Assembly: GCF_002165625.1 (NCBI RefSeq)
Contig: NZ_NGNS01000003.1
Location: 1 to 64,000 of the forward strand
Direction of reading: 5' to 3'
Source of the DNA: Neiella marina
GTDB taxonomy: Bacteria > Pseudomonadota > Gammaproteobacteria > Enterobacterales > Neiellaceae
DNA: 64,000 nt
In this document: positions 54,900 through 62,345 of the stretch, one piece after another
How the letters are laid out: each line of letters starts with the position of its first letter
Numbering within the stretch: the first letter of the stretch is position 1
Program-made: the position numbers and the translations under genes
Notes under the pieces: model-generated
What the model was told of the DNA's origin: nothing
The model's database searches: none
What the model saw: the letters and a program-made list of their open reading frames with translations, nothing else

Positions 54900-56379
54900 A
54901 TTTTTATCTTCTTTTTACAGCAAGCTAGCCATTGCCGTACTGATTTGCTTTGTCGTCATCGGTGCTTTGCTATTATTGCTTGCGCACAATGTATCAGGCC
55001 GTTATCAACAAGAGGTTGAACAAAAGCTCCATGCCCAGCTGGCAGAGCACTTAGTTCATGACACTGAGTTGTTTGTGCAAGGCGACTTAAACCAGAAAGC
55101 CATTAAACAAGCATTCCACACCATGATGATTTTAGGGCCTCGCTTTGAGTTCTACATTATTGACCCAGCAGGCAAAGTACTGACCTACTCAGCCGAGCCT
55201 GGCAAGGTCAAACGAGAACACATTGATTTGACCCAAGTCGAGCAGTTCATCGCCCAACAATCGCCCATGCCGATTCTCGGCGACGACCCACGTAACCCAC
55301 TCAAACAGAAAATATTTTCTGCTGCCCCAATCTACGAAAACGAACAACTCAAAGGCTACCTGTACATCATTATTGGTGGTGAAATATACGACAATATTGC
55401 CGATGTTATCCGCAACAGCAAAATCATGACCTTGGGCGTTTGGGGGATTGCGTTGACGCTGACTTTTAGTCTGTTGTTGGTGTTATTGATTTTTGCCTTG
55501 TTAACTCGACCGTTGCGCCGTTTAGCCAACGACATGATGGCATTACAGCGCCATGGTTTCGAACGCGGTATGACGGCAGTCAATAAATGGCAACAGGACT
55601 CTAACGATGAGATCCAGAAACTTGGCACTGCCTTTAACACCATGGCAGCGACACTCGATCGCCAATATCGTAAGGTCCAAAGCACCGACCAATTGCGGCG
55701 CGAGATGGTTTCCTACGTCTCTCATGATTTACGAACGCCGCTCGCCGCTTTACAGGGCTATCTTGAAACTTGGCAACTAAAGCGCCAACAACTGACTGAC
55801 GAGCAAAGCCAACAGCTGATTCAAATTGCCTTGGATAATGCACGTAAAACCAGCCAGTTGGTGGAGCAACTTTTTGAGCTGGCCCACCTCGATGGCGATA
55901 ACGTCACCCTGAACTTAGAGCCGGTGGCAATCGCTGAACTGATTCAGGATGTGATTCAAAAACTGCACTTGCAGGCGCTCGAAAAACAAGTGTCGATTAG
56001 TGTGTCGCCACAAGATCCATCACTGATGGTCACGGCCGACATCCAGCGCTTAGAACGGGTGTTTACCAATCTTATCGATAATGCTATTCGTCACTGCGAC
56101 CATGGCGATACTATTTCGGTCCAACTCAGTGCCCGCGGCGACAAGCTTGAAGTTGCCGTCATTGATACTGGTTGTGGCATCCCCAAAAGCGAGTTAGCCC
56201 ATATTTTTGAGCCTCATTTTCGCGCCAGCAATAGTGCCAATGGCAAGCGGATTCATAGTGGCTTAGGCCTAGCTATTACCAAGCGAATATTGCAACTTCA
56301 CCAAGCCAGCATTGAGGTTATTTCAGAACAAAACGTTGGCTCTGAGTTTCGTTTTTCGTTGCTCGCTTCGGCCAGCTAA
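54889..56379 (+). CDS. Membrane sensor histidine kinase (HAMP-HisKA-HATPase)
   Basis: A 496-residue kinase. Helix about 13-33, periplasmic sensor about 34-180, helix about 185-205, HAMP about 206-260, HisKA with phosphorylated His279 in YVSHDLRTPLAAL, and HATPase with N-box NLIDNAIRHC, DTGCGIP and GLGLAITKRI. The periplasmic domain (LVHDTELFVQGDL ... FSAAPIYENEQLKGYLYIIIGG) looks like a dCache/PAS-like fold. It partners the regulator it overlaps. It may sense envelope state or a ligand of the spondin proteins; this is inference. Confidence 0.9.
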   Translation: MMSKFLSSFYSKLAIAVLICFVVIGALLLLLAHNVSGRYQQEVEQKLHAQLAEHLVHDTELFVQGDLNQKAIKQAFHTMMILGPRFEFYIIDPAGKVLTYSAEPGKVKREHIDLTQVEQFIAQQSPMPILGDDPRNPLKQKIFSAAPIYENEQLKGYLYIIIGGEIYDNIADVIRNSKIMTLGVWGIALTLTFSLLLVLLIFALLTRPLRRLANDMMALQRHGFERGMTAVNKWQQDSNDEIQKLGTAFNTMAATLDRQYRKVQSTDQLRREMVSYVSHDLRTPLAALQGYLETWQLKRQQLTDEQSQQLIQIALDNARKTSQLVEQLFELAHLDGDNVTLNLEPVAIAELIQDVIQKLHLQALEKQVSISVSPQDPSLMVTADIQRLERVFTNLIDNAIRHCDHGDTISVQLSARGDKLEVAVIDTGCGIPKSELAHIFEPHFRASNSANGKRIHSGLGLAITKRILQLHQASIEVISEQNVGSEFRFSLLASAS

Positions 56380-56488
56380 TGGCATTTTTTGGCTAATCAG
56401 GGTATAAGCAGGGCCGTATTGGAGAAAACCTCACCAATACCAATCAAACAACAATAACCCTCACCCTGAATTAGCAAGGAGCAGTTTT

Positions 56489-56800
56489 GTGAGCCAATTT
56501 GATAATGTTTCAATCATCAAAAAAGCCAATATCTATTTCGACGGCAAGGTATCGAGTCGCACCGTTTTGTTTGCTGACGGCAGTAAAAAGACTTTGGGGC
56601 TGATGGCTCCTGGTGAGTACACTTTTGGTACCGAAGCCGCAGAGCTAATGGAAATCCTCGCCGGTACAGTGCAGGTTAAATTGCCCGGTGCTACCTCATG
56701 GTTAACGGTTGCTGCAGGCCAGTCATTTGATGTTCCAGCCAACTCGTCGTTTGATATTCAGGTTGAATCTCTCACCGATTACTGTTGCTCTTATCTGTAA
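56489..56800 (+). CDS. ppnP: Pyrimidine/purine nucleoside phosphorylase PpnP
   Basis: A 103-residue cupin-fold enzyme (YaiE family). It cleaves nucleosides with phosphate. Motifs along its length match PpnP: NVSIIKKANIYFDGKVSSR, LGLMAPGEYTFGT, EILAGTVQVKLPG and GQSFDVPANSSFDI. GTG start at 56489, 8 bases after AAGGAGC. Monocistronic; unrelated to the kinase before it. Confidence 0.93.
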   Translation: MSQFDNVSIIKKANIYFDGKVSSRTVLFADGSKKTLGLMAPGEYTFGTEAAELMEILAGTVQVKLPGATSWLTVAAGQSFDVPANSSFDIQVESLTDYCCSYL

Positions 56801-56869
56801 CGAGCAGTAATGATTATCGAGGGCTAGCTAGTACCAGCCCTCTCCTTCACTGACTTACTGAGCAAAAAC

Positions 56870-57529
56870 ATGCAAGCAATCATTTTTGACATGGACGGCG
56901 TCATCATCGACTCTGAGCCGTTTTGGCAACAGGCGGAAGTTGAAGTTTTCCAGCGCTACGGTGTTCCGGTTAGCGCAGACATGACGCTTCAAACCATGGG
57001 ATTGAGAATCGATCTGGTGGTCGATTATTGGTTTAAGCAATATCGCTGTGACACTCCAAAACAAGTCCTAGTCGACGAAATGTTGGCGCGAGTAAATCAA
57101 CTAGTTAGTCAACAGGGCCAGGCGCTGCCCGGTTTCCACGCCCTCCTTCAGTTGATCAAAGAACAAGGGATAACCGTTGGCTTAGCCACCAGTTCACCGC
57201 TCAGCATGGCAGACAATGTGATTGAGCGACTTGGTATCGAAGGTCAATTTGATGCCGTTAATAGTGCGGAGATCTTGCCTTACGGCAAACCACATCCGCA
57301 GGTCTATCTCGATTGTGCCGCAGCATTGGGAGTCGACCCGCTCGACTGCTTGGCCATCGAAGATTCAGTCACCGGCTTAACGGCAGCCAAAGCAGCTCGC
57401 ATGACAGCCATCGCAGTACCTCCGCAGATCAGTTTTGAAAAGCCACAATATGGTATCGCCGATACCAAGGTAACGAGCTTAGAGCAGGTTAATCAGACGT
57501 TGCTGTCGCAGTTAGGCTTTGATTTCTAA
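56870..57529 (+). CDS. HAD-family hexitol/sugar phosphatase (HxpB/YniC-like)
   Basis: A 219-residue HAD phosphatase. Motif I FDMDGVIIDSEP with nucleophile Asp8, motif II ATSSP, motif III GKPHPQVY, motif IV AIEDSVTGL. The form IDSEPFWQQAEVEVF points to E. coli YniC (HxpB), which acts on 2-deoxyglucose-6-phosphate and hexitol phosphates. It precedes the pteridine-reductase-like gene by 2 bases, so the two are one transcript. Confidence 0.88.
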   Translation: MQAIIFDMDGVIIDSEPFWQQAEVEVFQRYGVPVSADMTLQTMGLRIDLVVDYWFKQYRCDTPKQVLVDEMLARVNQLVSQQGQALPGFHALLQLIKEQGITVGLATSSPLSMADNVIERLGIEGQFDAVNSAEILPYGKPHPQVYLDCAAALGVDPLDCLAIEDSVTGLTAAKAARMTAIAVPPQISFEKPQYGIADTKVTSLEQVNQTLLSQLGFDF

Positions 57530-57531
57530 CC

Positions 57532-58263
57532 ATGACACAAACGCAACCAGTTGTTGTTATTACCGGCGCCGCCAAACGCATTGGTAAAGCAATAGCGCTG
57601 CTTTTTCATCAGCAGCAGTATCATGTCGTTATACACTACAACCGCGCTGAAACCGACGCGTTCGCATTAGTCCATTCGCTCAACCAACAACGGGCAAATA
57701 GCGCGTCTTTGATCGGCGGAGATTTGTCGTTACCCGACACTTATCAACAACTAGCTGACTTTGTCAGCAACAAGCTCGGCCGTTTAGATGTGCTGGTCAA
57801 TAACGCATCGAACTTCTATCCAACTACAGTTGGCCAATGTGACCTCAACAATTTTCACGATCTGATGGCGATCAATGCCCAAGCGCCATTGTTACTCAGC
57901 CAGCAGCTTGTTCCATTGCTCAACCAAAGTCAGGGCTCGATCGTCAACCTGATTGATATCCACGCCACCAAACCCTATCGCAACCACGCGGTCTATTGCA
58001 TGGCTAAGGCTGCACTAGCCAGTTTAACGAAGAGTTTAGCGTTGGAGCTGGCACCGAACATACGGGTTAATGGCATCGCTCCAGGAGCCATTTTGTGGCC
58101 GCAAACAATGACGCCCGAGCAACAGCAGCAGCGTGTGAAGGAAATACCACTGCAACAACTCGGCGCACCGAATGACATCGCCAATGCTGTGATGTTTTTA
58201 ACCACGGCGAACTACATTACTGGCCAGATCTTAGCGGTGGATGGTGGCGCTAGTTTGGTCTAG
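57532..58263 (+). CDS. Pteridine-reductase-like SDR
   Basis: A 243-residue SDR. TGAAKRIGKAIA near 12-23 is the TGxxxRxG version typical of pteridine reductase (PTR1/FolM) rather than the usual TGxxxGxG; NNASNFYPT, DIHATKP and YCMAKAALA (YxxxK) follow. Probably reduces dihydro- or tetrahydro-pterins or folates with NADPH. It is co-transcribed with the HAD phosphatase. Precise substrate unknown. Confidence 0.85.
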   Translation: MTQTQPVVVITGAAKRIGKAIALLFHQQQYHVVIHYNRAETDAFALVHSLNQQRANSASLIGGDLSLPDTYQQLADFVSNKLGRLDVLVNNASNFYPTTVGQCDLNNFHDLMAINAQAPLLLSQQLVPLLNQSQGSIVNLIDIHATKPYRNHAVYCMAKAALASLTKSLALELAPNIRVNGIAPGAILWPQTMTPEQQQQRVKEIPLQQLGAPNDIANAVMFLTTANYITGQILAVDGGASLV

Positions 58264-58324
58264 TTTTTAATAGGCAATAGTTATTTCCTCTCGCTCAACA
58301 TGCTGACAAGCTCAGGAGTTCGGT

Positions 58325-58525
58325 ATGGACTTAACCAGACGCGGTATCAGTTGCCCTACCTGTGGCCACTCCTTTGTGATCGATCTCGATTACTCGCGCG
58401 GCAGCCAAGATTATTACGATGATTGCCCCAACTGCTGTACCTGCTATCATGTCCGATTGGATTATGATGATATCGAGCAACAAGCTCGTGTGACCATCGA
58501 TGCAGATGATGAACAGTACTATTAA
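58325..58525 (+). CDS. Small CPXCG cysteine-rich protein
   Basis: A 66-residue protein with CPTCG near residue 10 and CPNCC..C near 34-40, which can hold a zinc ion. It matches the CPXCG motif-containing family in length and order, with an acidic tail. Function unknown; possibly a zinc-ribbon partner protein. ATG 58325 follows AGGAG. It ends 5 bases from the convergent riboflavin synthase gene. Confidence 0.85.
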   Translation: MDLTRRGISCPTCGHSFVIDLDYSRGSQDYYDDCPNCCTCYHVRLDYDDIEQQARVTIDADDEQYY

Positions 58526-58530
58526 TTGCG

Positions 58531-59157
58531 CTATCGGCCACTATTGCGTTGTGCCGCTAGGATTCGCTCAACTGTATCGACAACGGCTTGGGTCTGACTG
58601 TCTATTTCGATGTTGAACAAACTGCCGACAGGCTTGTCCCCAATAGTGGTGATTGTCCTTGTTTCAGGAATTAGGTGGAGGCTAAATTGGCCTTGGTCGA
58701 CTTGCTCACCAATGGTTAAGCTGATGCCATCAACGGCGATGTAGCCTTTGCTCAGAATATACTTCTGATGTTTGGTGGCGACTTTTAATTGCAGCGCTAA
58801 ATTGCCTGCACTCTCCTCGCGCCCGATCAGCTCGGCTTGGCAATGAATGTGACCAGATAACAAATGACCACCAATTTCATCGCCAAATTTCGCCGCTCGC
58901 TCAAGGTTGACCGCATCCCCAGAATTAAGCGCCGCTAAATTGGTCAGCCTCAGCGTCTCATCAATGACATCAAAACGAACCACATTGTGGTCAAATGATA
59001 CAACGGTCAAACAAACGCCATTAACGGCGATGCTGGCACCGCAAGCCAAGCCGGATAGCATATCGGCCGAAGGCCATTGGATTTCAAGTTGCATCACTTG
59101 ATCAATGACATCAGCTCGCAATACTGTCCCTTTTGTTTGCACAATTCCGGTAAACAT
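58531..59157 (-). CDS. ribE: Riboflavin synthase alpha subunit
   Basis: A 208-residue enzyme of flavin synthesis that makes riboflavin from two 6,7-dimethyl-8-ribityllumazine molecules. The two internal lumazine-binding repeats are seen: MFTGIVQTKGTV..GASIAVNGVCLTV and GHLLSGHIHC..GYIAVDGISLTI. ATG 59157 gives the family N terminus with AGAAGGGGGC before it; the frame is open to 59202. Divergent from the MATE exporter. No FMN riboswitch is recognisable in the 88-base gap. Confidence 0.96.
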   Translation of the reverse strand: MFTGIVQTKGTVLRADVIDQVMQLEIQWPSADMLSGLACGASIAVNGVCLTVVSFDHNVVRFDVIDETLRLTNLAALNSGDAVNLERAAKFGDEIGGHLLSGHIHCQAELIGREESAGNLALQLKVATKHQKYILSKGYIAVDGISLTIGEQVDQGQFSLHLIPETRTITTIGDKPVGSLFNIEIDSQTQAVVDTVERILAAQRNSGR

Positions 59158-59245
59158 AGCGCCCCCTTCTGATAAACTTGGCGCCAAGCTTATCATATTC
59201 ATCTGGCCTGCCCTCAGGCCCGCTTTCGTTTGGATTCAAGGTAGT

Positions 59246-60628
59246 ATGCAATCAAGCAAAATCTATTCACGGCGCGCTGAAGTCAGCCATCTCGTGCGTC
59301 TCGCTGCGCCCATTGTCGCCGCGCAAGTAGCCGCTACTTTGATGGGCTTTATCGATGCAATGATGGCAGGTCAAGTCAGTGCCACTGATTTGGCGGCGGT
59401 CGCTGTCGCTAACAGTATTTGGTTTCCTGCCATATTGTTGGTGATGGGCGTATTGATGGCATTGCCGCCGATTATTTCTCGTCATTTAGGGGCACAACAG
59501 CCTGATAAAGTACCAAACGATATGTGGCAGTCCGGCTGGCTGGCGCTGATATGTGCCATAGGTGCCATGCTATTGGTGCAATTGGCACCAATGATCTTGG
59601 CTCAGATGACGGTAGAAGCCGACCTGGAGTCGTTGGTTTATGGCTATCTCGATGCAGTGATTTGGGGGGCTCCAGGTTTCGCTGGCTACTTGGTGCTTCG
59701 CAATACCTCAGAGGGCTTATCCTTTACCAAGCCGAGCATGTGGATTGGCGTACTCGGCTTGCTACTCAATATCCCGCTGAATTACGCCTTTATCTATGGC
59801 GCTTGGGGCGCTCCGGCAATGGGAGGTGCTGGCTGTGGTGTTGCAACTGCAATTGTTCAATGGCTGATGTTTGCAGGCATGTTGCTATGCGTACGGTACC
59901 ATCACTTTTATCGGCCTTACCATTTGTTGTCGGCGATTCAAGGACCCAATTGGTCTGCGATGTTGGCATTATTCAAAATTGGCTTTCCGATGGCGTTGGC
60001 ATTTTTCTTTGAAGTGACCTTATTTGCCGTCGTTGCAGTGCTGCTAGCACCGATGGGAGCGACCGTCGTTGCCGGTCATCAGGTCGCACTTAACTTCAGC
60101 TCGATTATTTTCATGTTACCGATGTCACTTGGCATGGCGATCTCCATTCGCATGGGCTATCGATTGGGGCAGCGCGATCCAACTGGCTGCTTTTTCTCGT
60201 ACAAAACAGGGCTTGGAGTCGGTTTGGCACTAGTCGCCTGCACGGCTTCGTTTACATTAATTTTTAGGCATCTGATTGCTGATGTATACACCAATGATGC
60301 GGCAGTCATTGAGCTTGCCACTAGCCTTTTGGTGTTGGCGACTGTGTATCAGTTGTCCGATACCATCCAAGTAATTGGAGTGAGTGCGTTGCGAGCATTT
60401 AAGGATTCAAAAGGTATTTTGTACATCACATTGTTTGCATACTGGTGTTGTGGCTTGGTGGTAGGCGTCGTACTGGCTATGACAGACATCATTGTGCCAG
60501 CGATGGGCCCATATGGTTTTTGGATCGGCTTCTGTGTTGGTCTCACCGCAGCCGCTGTGTTGCTATCGCTGCGTCTGCGTTATTGCCGTCGCAAGTTGTT
60601 CGCAAACCCAGAATGGCAACTAAGCTAA
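59246..60628 (+). CDS. MATE-family (NorM-like) multidrug/Na+ exporter
   Basis: A 460-residue protein with 12 helices, matching NorM-type MATE exporters: MGFIDAMMAGQVSATDLAAVAVANSIWFP near 36-60 and VAGHQVALNFSS in helix 7. Such proteins export cationic drugs in exchange for Na+ or H+. ATG 59246 gives the usual N terminus (frame open further upstream to 59105). Its last 16 bases overlap the DUF3080 gene, so the two may be co-translated. Divergent with ribE, an arrangement common in Alteromonadales and Vibrio. Confidence 0.9.
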   Translation: MQSSKIYSRRAEVSHLVRLAAPIVAAQVAATLMGFIDAMMAGQVSATDLAAVAVANSIWFPAILLVMGVLMALPPIISRHLGAQQPDKVPNDMWQSGWLALICAIGAMLLVQLAPMILAQMTVEADLESLVYGYLDAVIWGAPGFAGYLVLRNTSEGLSFTKPSMWIGVLGLLLNIPLNYAFIYGAWGAPAMGGAGCGVATAIVQWLMFAGMLLCVRYHHFYRPYHLLSAIQGPNWSAMLALFKIGFPMALAFFFEVTLFAVVAVLLAPMGATVVAGHQVALNFSSIIFMLPMSLGMAISIRMGYRLGQRDPTGCFFSYKTGLGVGLALVACTASFTLIFRHLIADVYTNDAAVIELATSLLVLATVYQLSDTIQVIGVSALRAFKDSKGILYITLFAYWCCGLVVGVVLAMTDIIVPAMGPYGFWIGFCVGLTAAAVLLSLRLRYCRRKLFANPEWQLS

Positions 60629-61704
60629 CTTCTGCAGCAGTCAAAGCCATGGTCCTGTTGGCATTATTTGCGGCAGGCGTCTGGCTCGTACTAACTATAT
60701 ATCGTGCATCGGACTCAGATTATCTGCTGCAAGATTATCCCAACCGACTGGCTCGTGTACTGTCTACCGAGCCGGTTGCATTCACACCATTAGAACTGGA
60801 ATTAACCCCGCTCTCTGGCCGCGCTACCGCGAGCGCGATGCAGGCCTACCAGTTATCTGTGCGCCAATGGTGGCAACTTAAGCCATGTCAGCTCAATGAT
60901 CGTCTCGCCGAACGCAACAGTAACTTAGGGCGGGTGCAATCGCCGTCGGTCCGACTCAGTTACGAAATCGATATGCTACAAGCTCTGATGCGATGTGCGT
61001 CTGACACGCAGCCAACAGAGACACGAGATTTGTTATTAGAGCTACTCAGTCACAAACGTCAACAGCTACGTCAAGTTTGGCAACATATGTGGTTAAAGGA
61101 GCCTGCACTCACCAAATTGGTGACACCTGCTCACTCTCATTTCGATTTTGGTCAACAAGGTGACTCCGAAATCACCGCGGTGGAGCAAGCATTGCAATAC
61201 CTGATCACGGTATCAGAAGCCATTGCTGTGTTGGCCAACCCGCAATCAGATAACAACCAGTTGTCGGCGCTTAACTGGGATTCAGACTTGTTTGAGCAAC
61301 ACCTCAAAGTGTTGTTTCATTCTGATGTGGTGCCGCAAATACTTCACAGTCAACACCAAGCCATAGCCAGTTTGTCAATGTCCAGTGCGCTTTTGCAGGC
61401 CAATCAGCAGCTGTGCAATGACGGTCAACACAACCGGTCGAGCAAACTAACCAAAGCCTTCTTTGGCCAATATTACCTCGGCACTATTCAACCTTTGCTG
61501 GGCGAAGTCAAACGAGCCAGCGACCGTTTAACGCCGCTGATGTTAAAGCTACTTACCAACACCCCAAGTCACTATCAAGTGCGCTTTCACCAAATACATC
61601 AACAGCAACGCTTTGTTGAAGTGATCAAAGCTCATAGCAAGCAATGGCAACAACTTTTTGCCCATTGTGGCGTCACCTCCGGAGAACAACTGAAATCTCG
61701 TTGA
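60613..61704 (+). CDS. DUF3080-family membrane-anchored protein
   Basis: A 363-residue protein with one N-terminal helix (about 11-30, MVLLALFAAGVWLVL), then a helix-rich, Gln-rich domain. The segments DYLLQDYPNRLARVL and SFELLDCNQL-like positions (here LKPCQLNDRLAERNSNLGRV) match DUF3080 of Shewanella and Vibrio. Cysteines in KPCQL, MRCASD, QLCND and AHCGV may pair, implying a periplasmic location. ATG 60613 overlaps the MATE gene by 16 bases; function unknown. Confidence 0.8.
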   Translation: MATKLTSAAVKAMVLLALFAAGVWLVLTIYRASDSDYLLQDYPNRLARVLSTEPVAFTPLELELTPLSGRATASAMQAYQLSVRQWWQLKPCQLNDRLAERNSNLGRVQSPSVRLSYEIDMLQALMRCASDTQPTETRDLLLELLSHKRQQLRQVWQHMWLKEPALTKLVTPAHSHFDFGQQGDSEITAVEQALQYLITVSEAIAVLANPQSDNNQLSALNWDSDLFEQHLKVLFHSDVVPQILHSQHQAIASLSMSSALLQANQQLCNDGQHNRSSKLTKAFFGQYYLGTIQPLLGEVKRASDRLTPLMLKLLTNTPSHYQVRFHQIHQQQRFVEVIKAHSKQWQQLFAHCGVTSGEQLKSR

Positions 61705-61762
61705 TTGTCAGTACCGGATTTAGTTAGCATGCCGTCTACTATCCAACGCAAAGGAACGACGC

Positions 61763-62293
61763 GTGAAACTGATTTTAAAGAGTCTCATCGGCCTGTGGGT
61801 CATCATTATGGTCACAGGGCTATTTTTACCTAAAGACTATCGAATAGAACGATTTACTATCGTCGATGCAGATTTAGCCACCCTACACGCTTATGTTCAA
61901 GATTTAGAGCAATGGCAAGTGTGGTCACCTTGGCTTGAGGCTGATCCTACGATGGCCGTCACCTTGGGCTCAATTACCGCTGGTCCGGGAGCTTTTCAAA
62001 GCTGGCAGGGAGAAAGCGGCAACGGCGAACTACTGTTCACCCAGGTCAATGAGCAAACAGGGGTCAGCTACGACATTTGGTTTAACCAGAAAGCAGACAA
62101 AGCTCAGGGAGCCATTCAATATGAGCCACTTGACGGCGGCCAAATTAAAGTAATTTGGACCATGCAAGGCGAAGTGAGCACGCCTATTTTTGGTCCTTAC
62201 TTGGCACTCTTTATGGATGGGATGGTAGGACCATCATTTGATTTAGGCTTGTACAAGCTCAAATCACTGGTAGAAACCGGCACTATTCACTGA
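61763..62293 (+). CDS. SRPBCC (polyketide-cyclase-like) protein with membrane anchor
   Basis: A 176-residue protein: one N-terminal helix (about 5-22), then an SRPBCC/START-fold domain (FTIVDADLATLHAYVQDLEQWQVWSPW..., GPGAFQSWQGESGNGELLF). The fold binds hydrophobic ligands in a cavity, and this polyketide-cyclase-like branch has no proven role. GTG start at 61763, 7 bases after AAGGAAC. It is downstream of the DUF3080 gene but with its own ribosome site; convergent with uvrB. Confidence 0.82.
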   Translation: MKLILKSLIGLWVIIMVTGLFLPKDYRIERFTIVDADLATLHAYVQDLEQWQVWSPWLEADPTMAVTLGSITAGPGAFQSWQGESGNGELLFTQVNEQTGVSYDIWFNQKADKAQGAIQYEPLDGGQIKVIWTMQGEVSTPIFGPYLALFMDGMVGPSFDLGLYKLKSLVETGTIH

Positions 62294-62301
62294 TGAAAGC
62301 C

Positions 62302-62338
62302 ACATGACTCTGCTGCAATGATTTCGGCAGAGTCATGT
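62302..62338. terminator. Perfect 12-bp hairpin between convergent genes
   Basis: ACATGACTCTGC (62302-62313) pairs perfectly with GCAGAGTCATGT (62327-62338) across a 13-base loop, between the SRPBCC stop and the uvrB stop. No T-run, so Rho-independent termination is uncertain; may act in both directions. Confidence 0.55.
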
Positions 62339-62345
62339 CAATAGG

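Noticed and set aside
59158-59245. FMN riboswitch before ribE
   Set aside because: Gap of 88 bases is too short for the aptamer and the conserved FMN-motif sequence blocks are absent.
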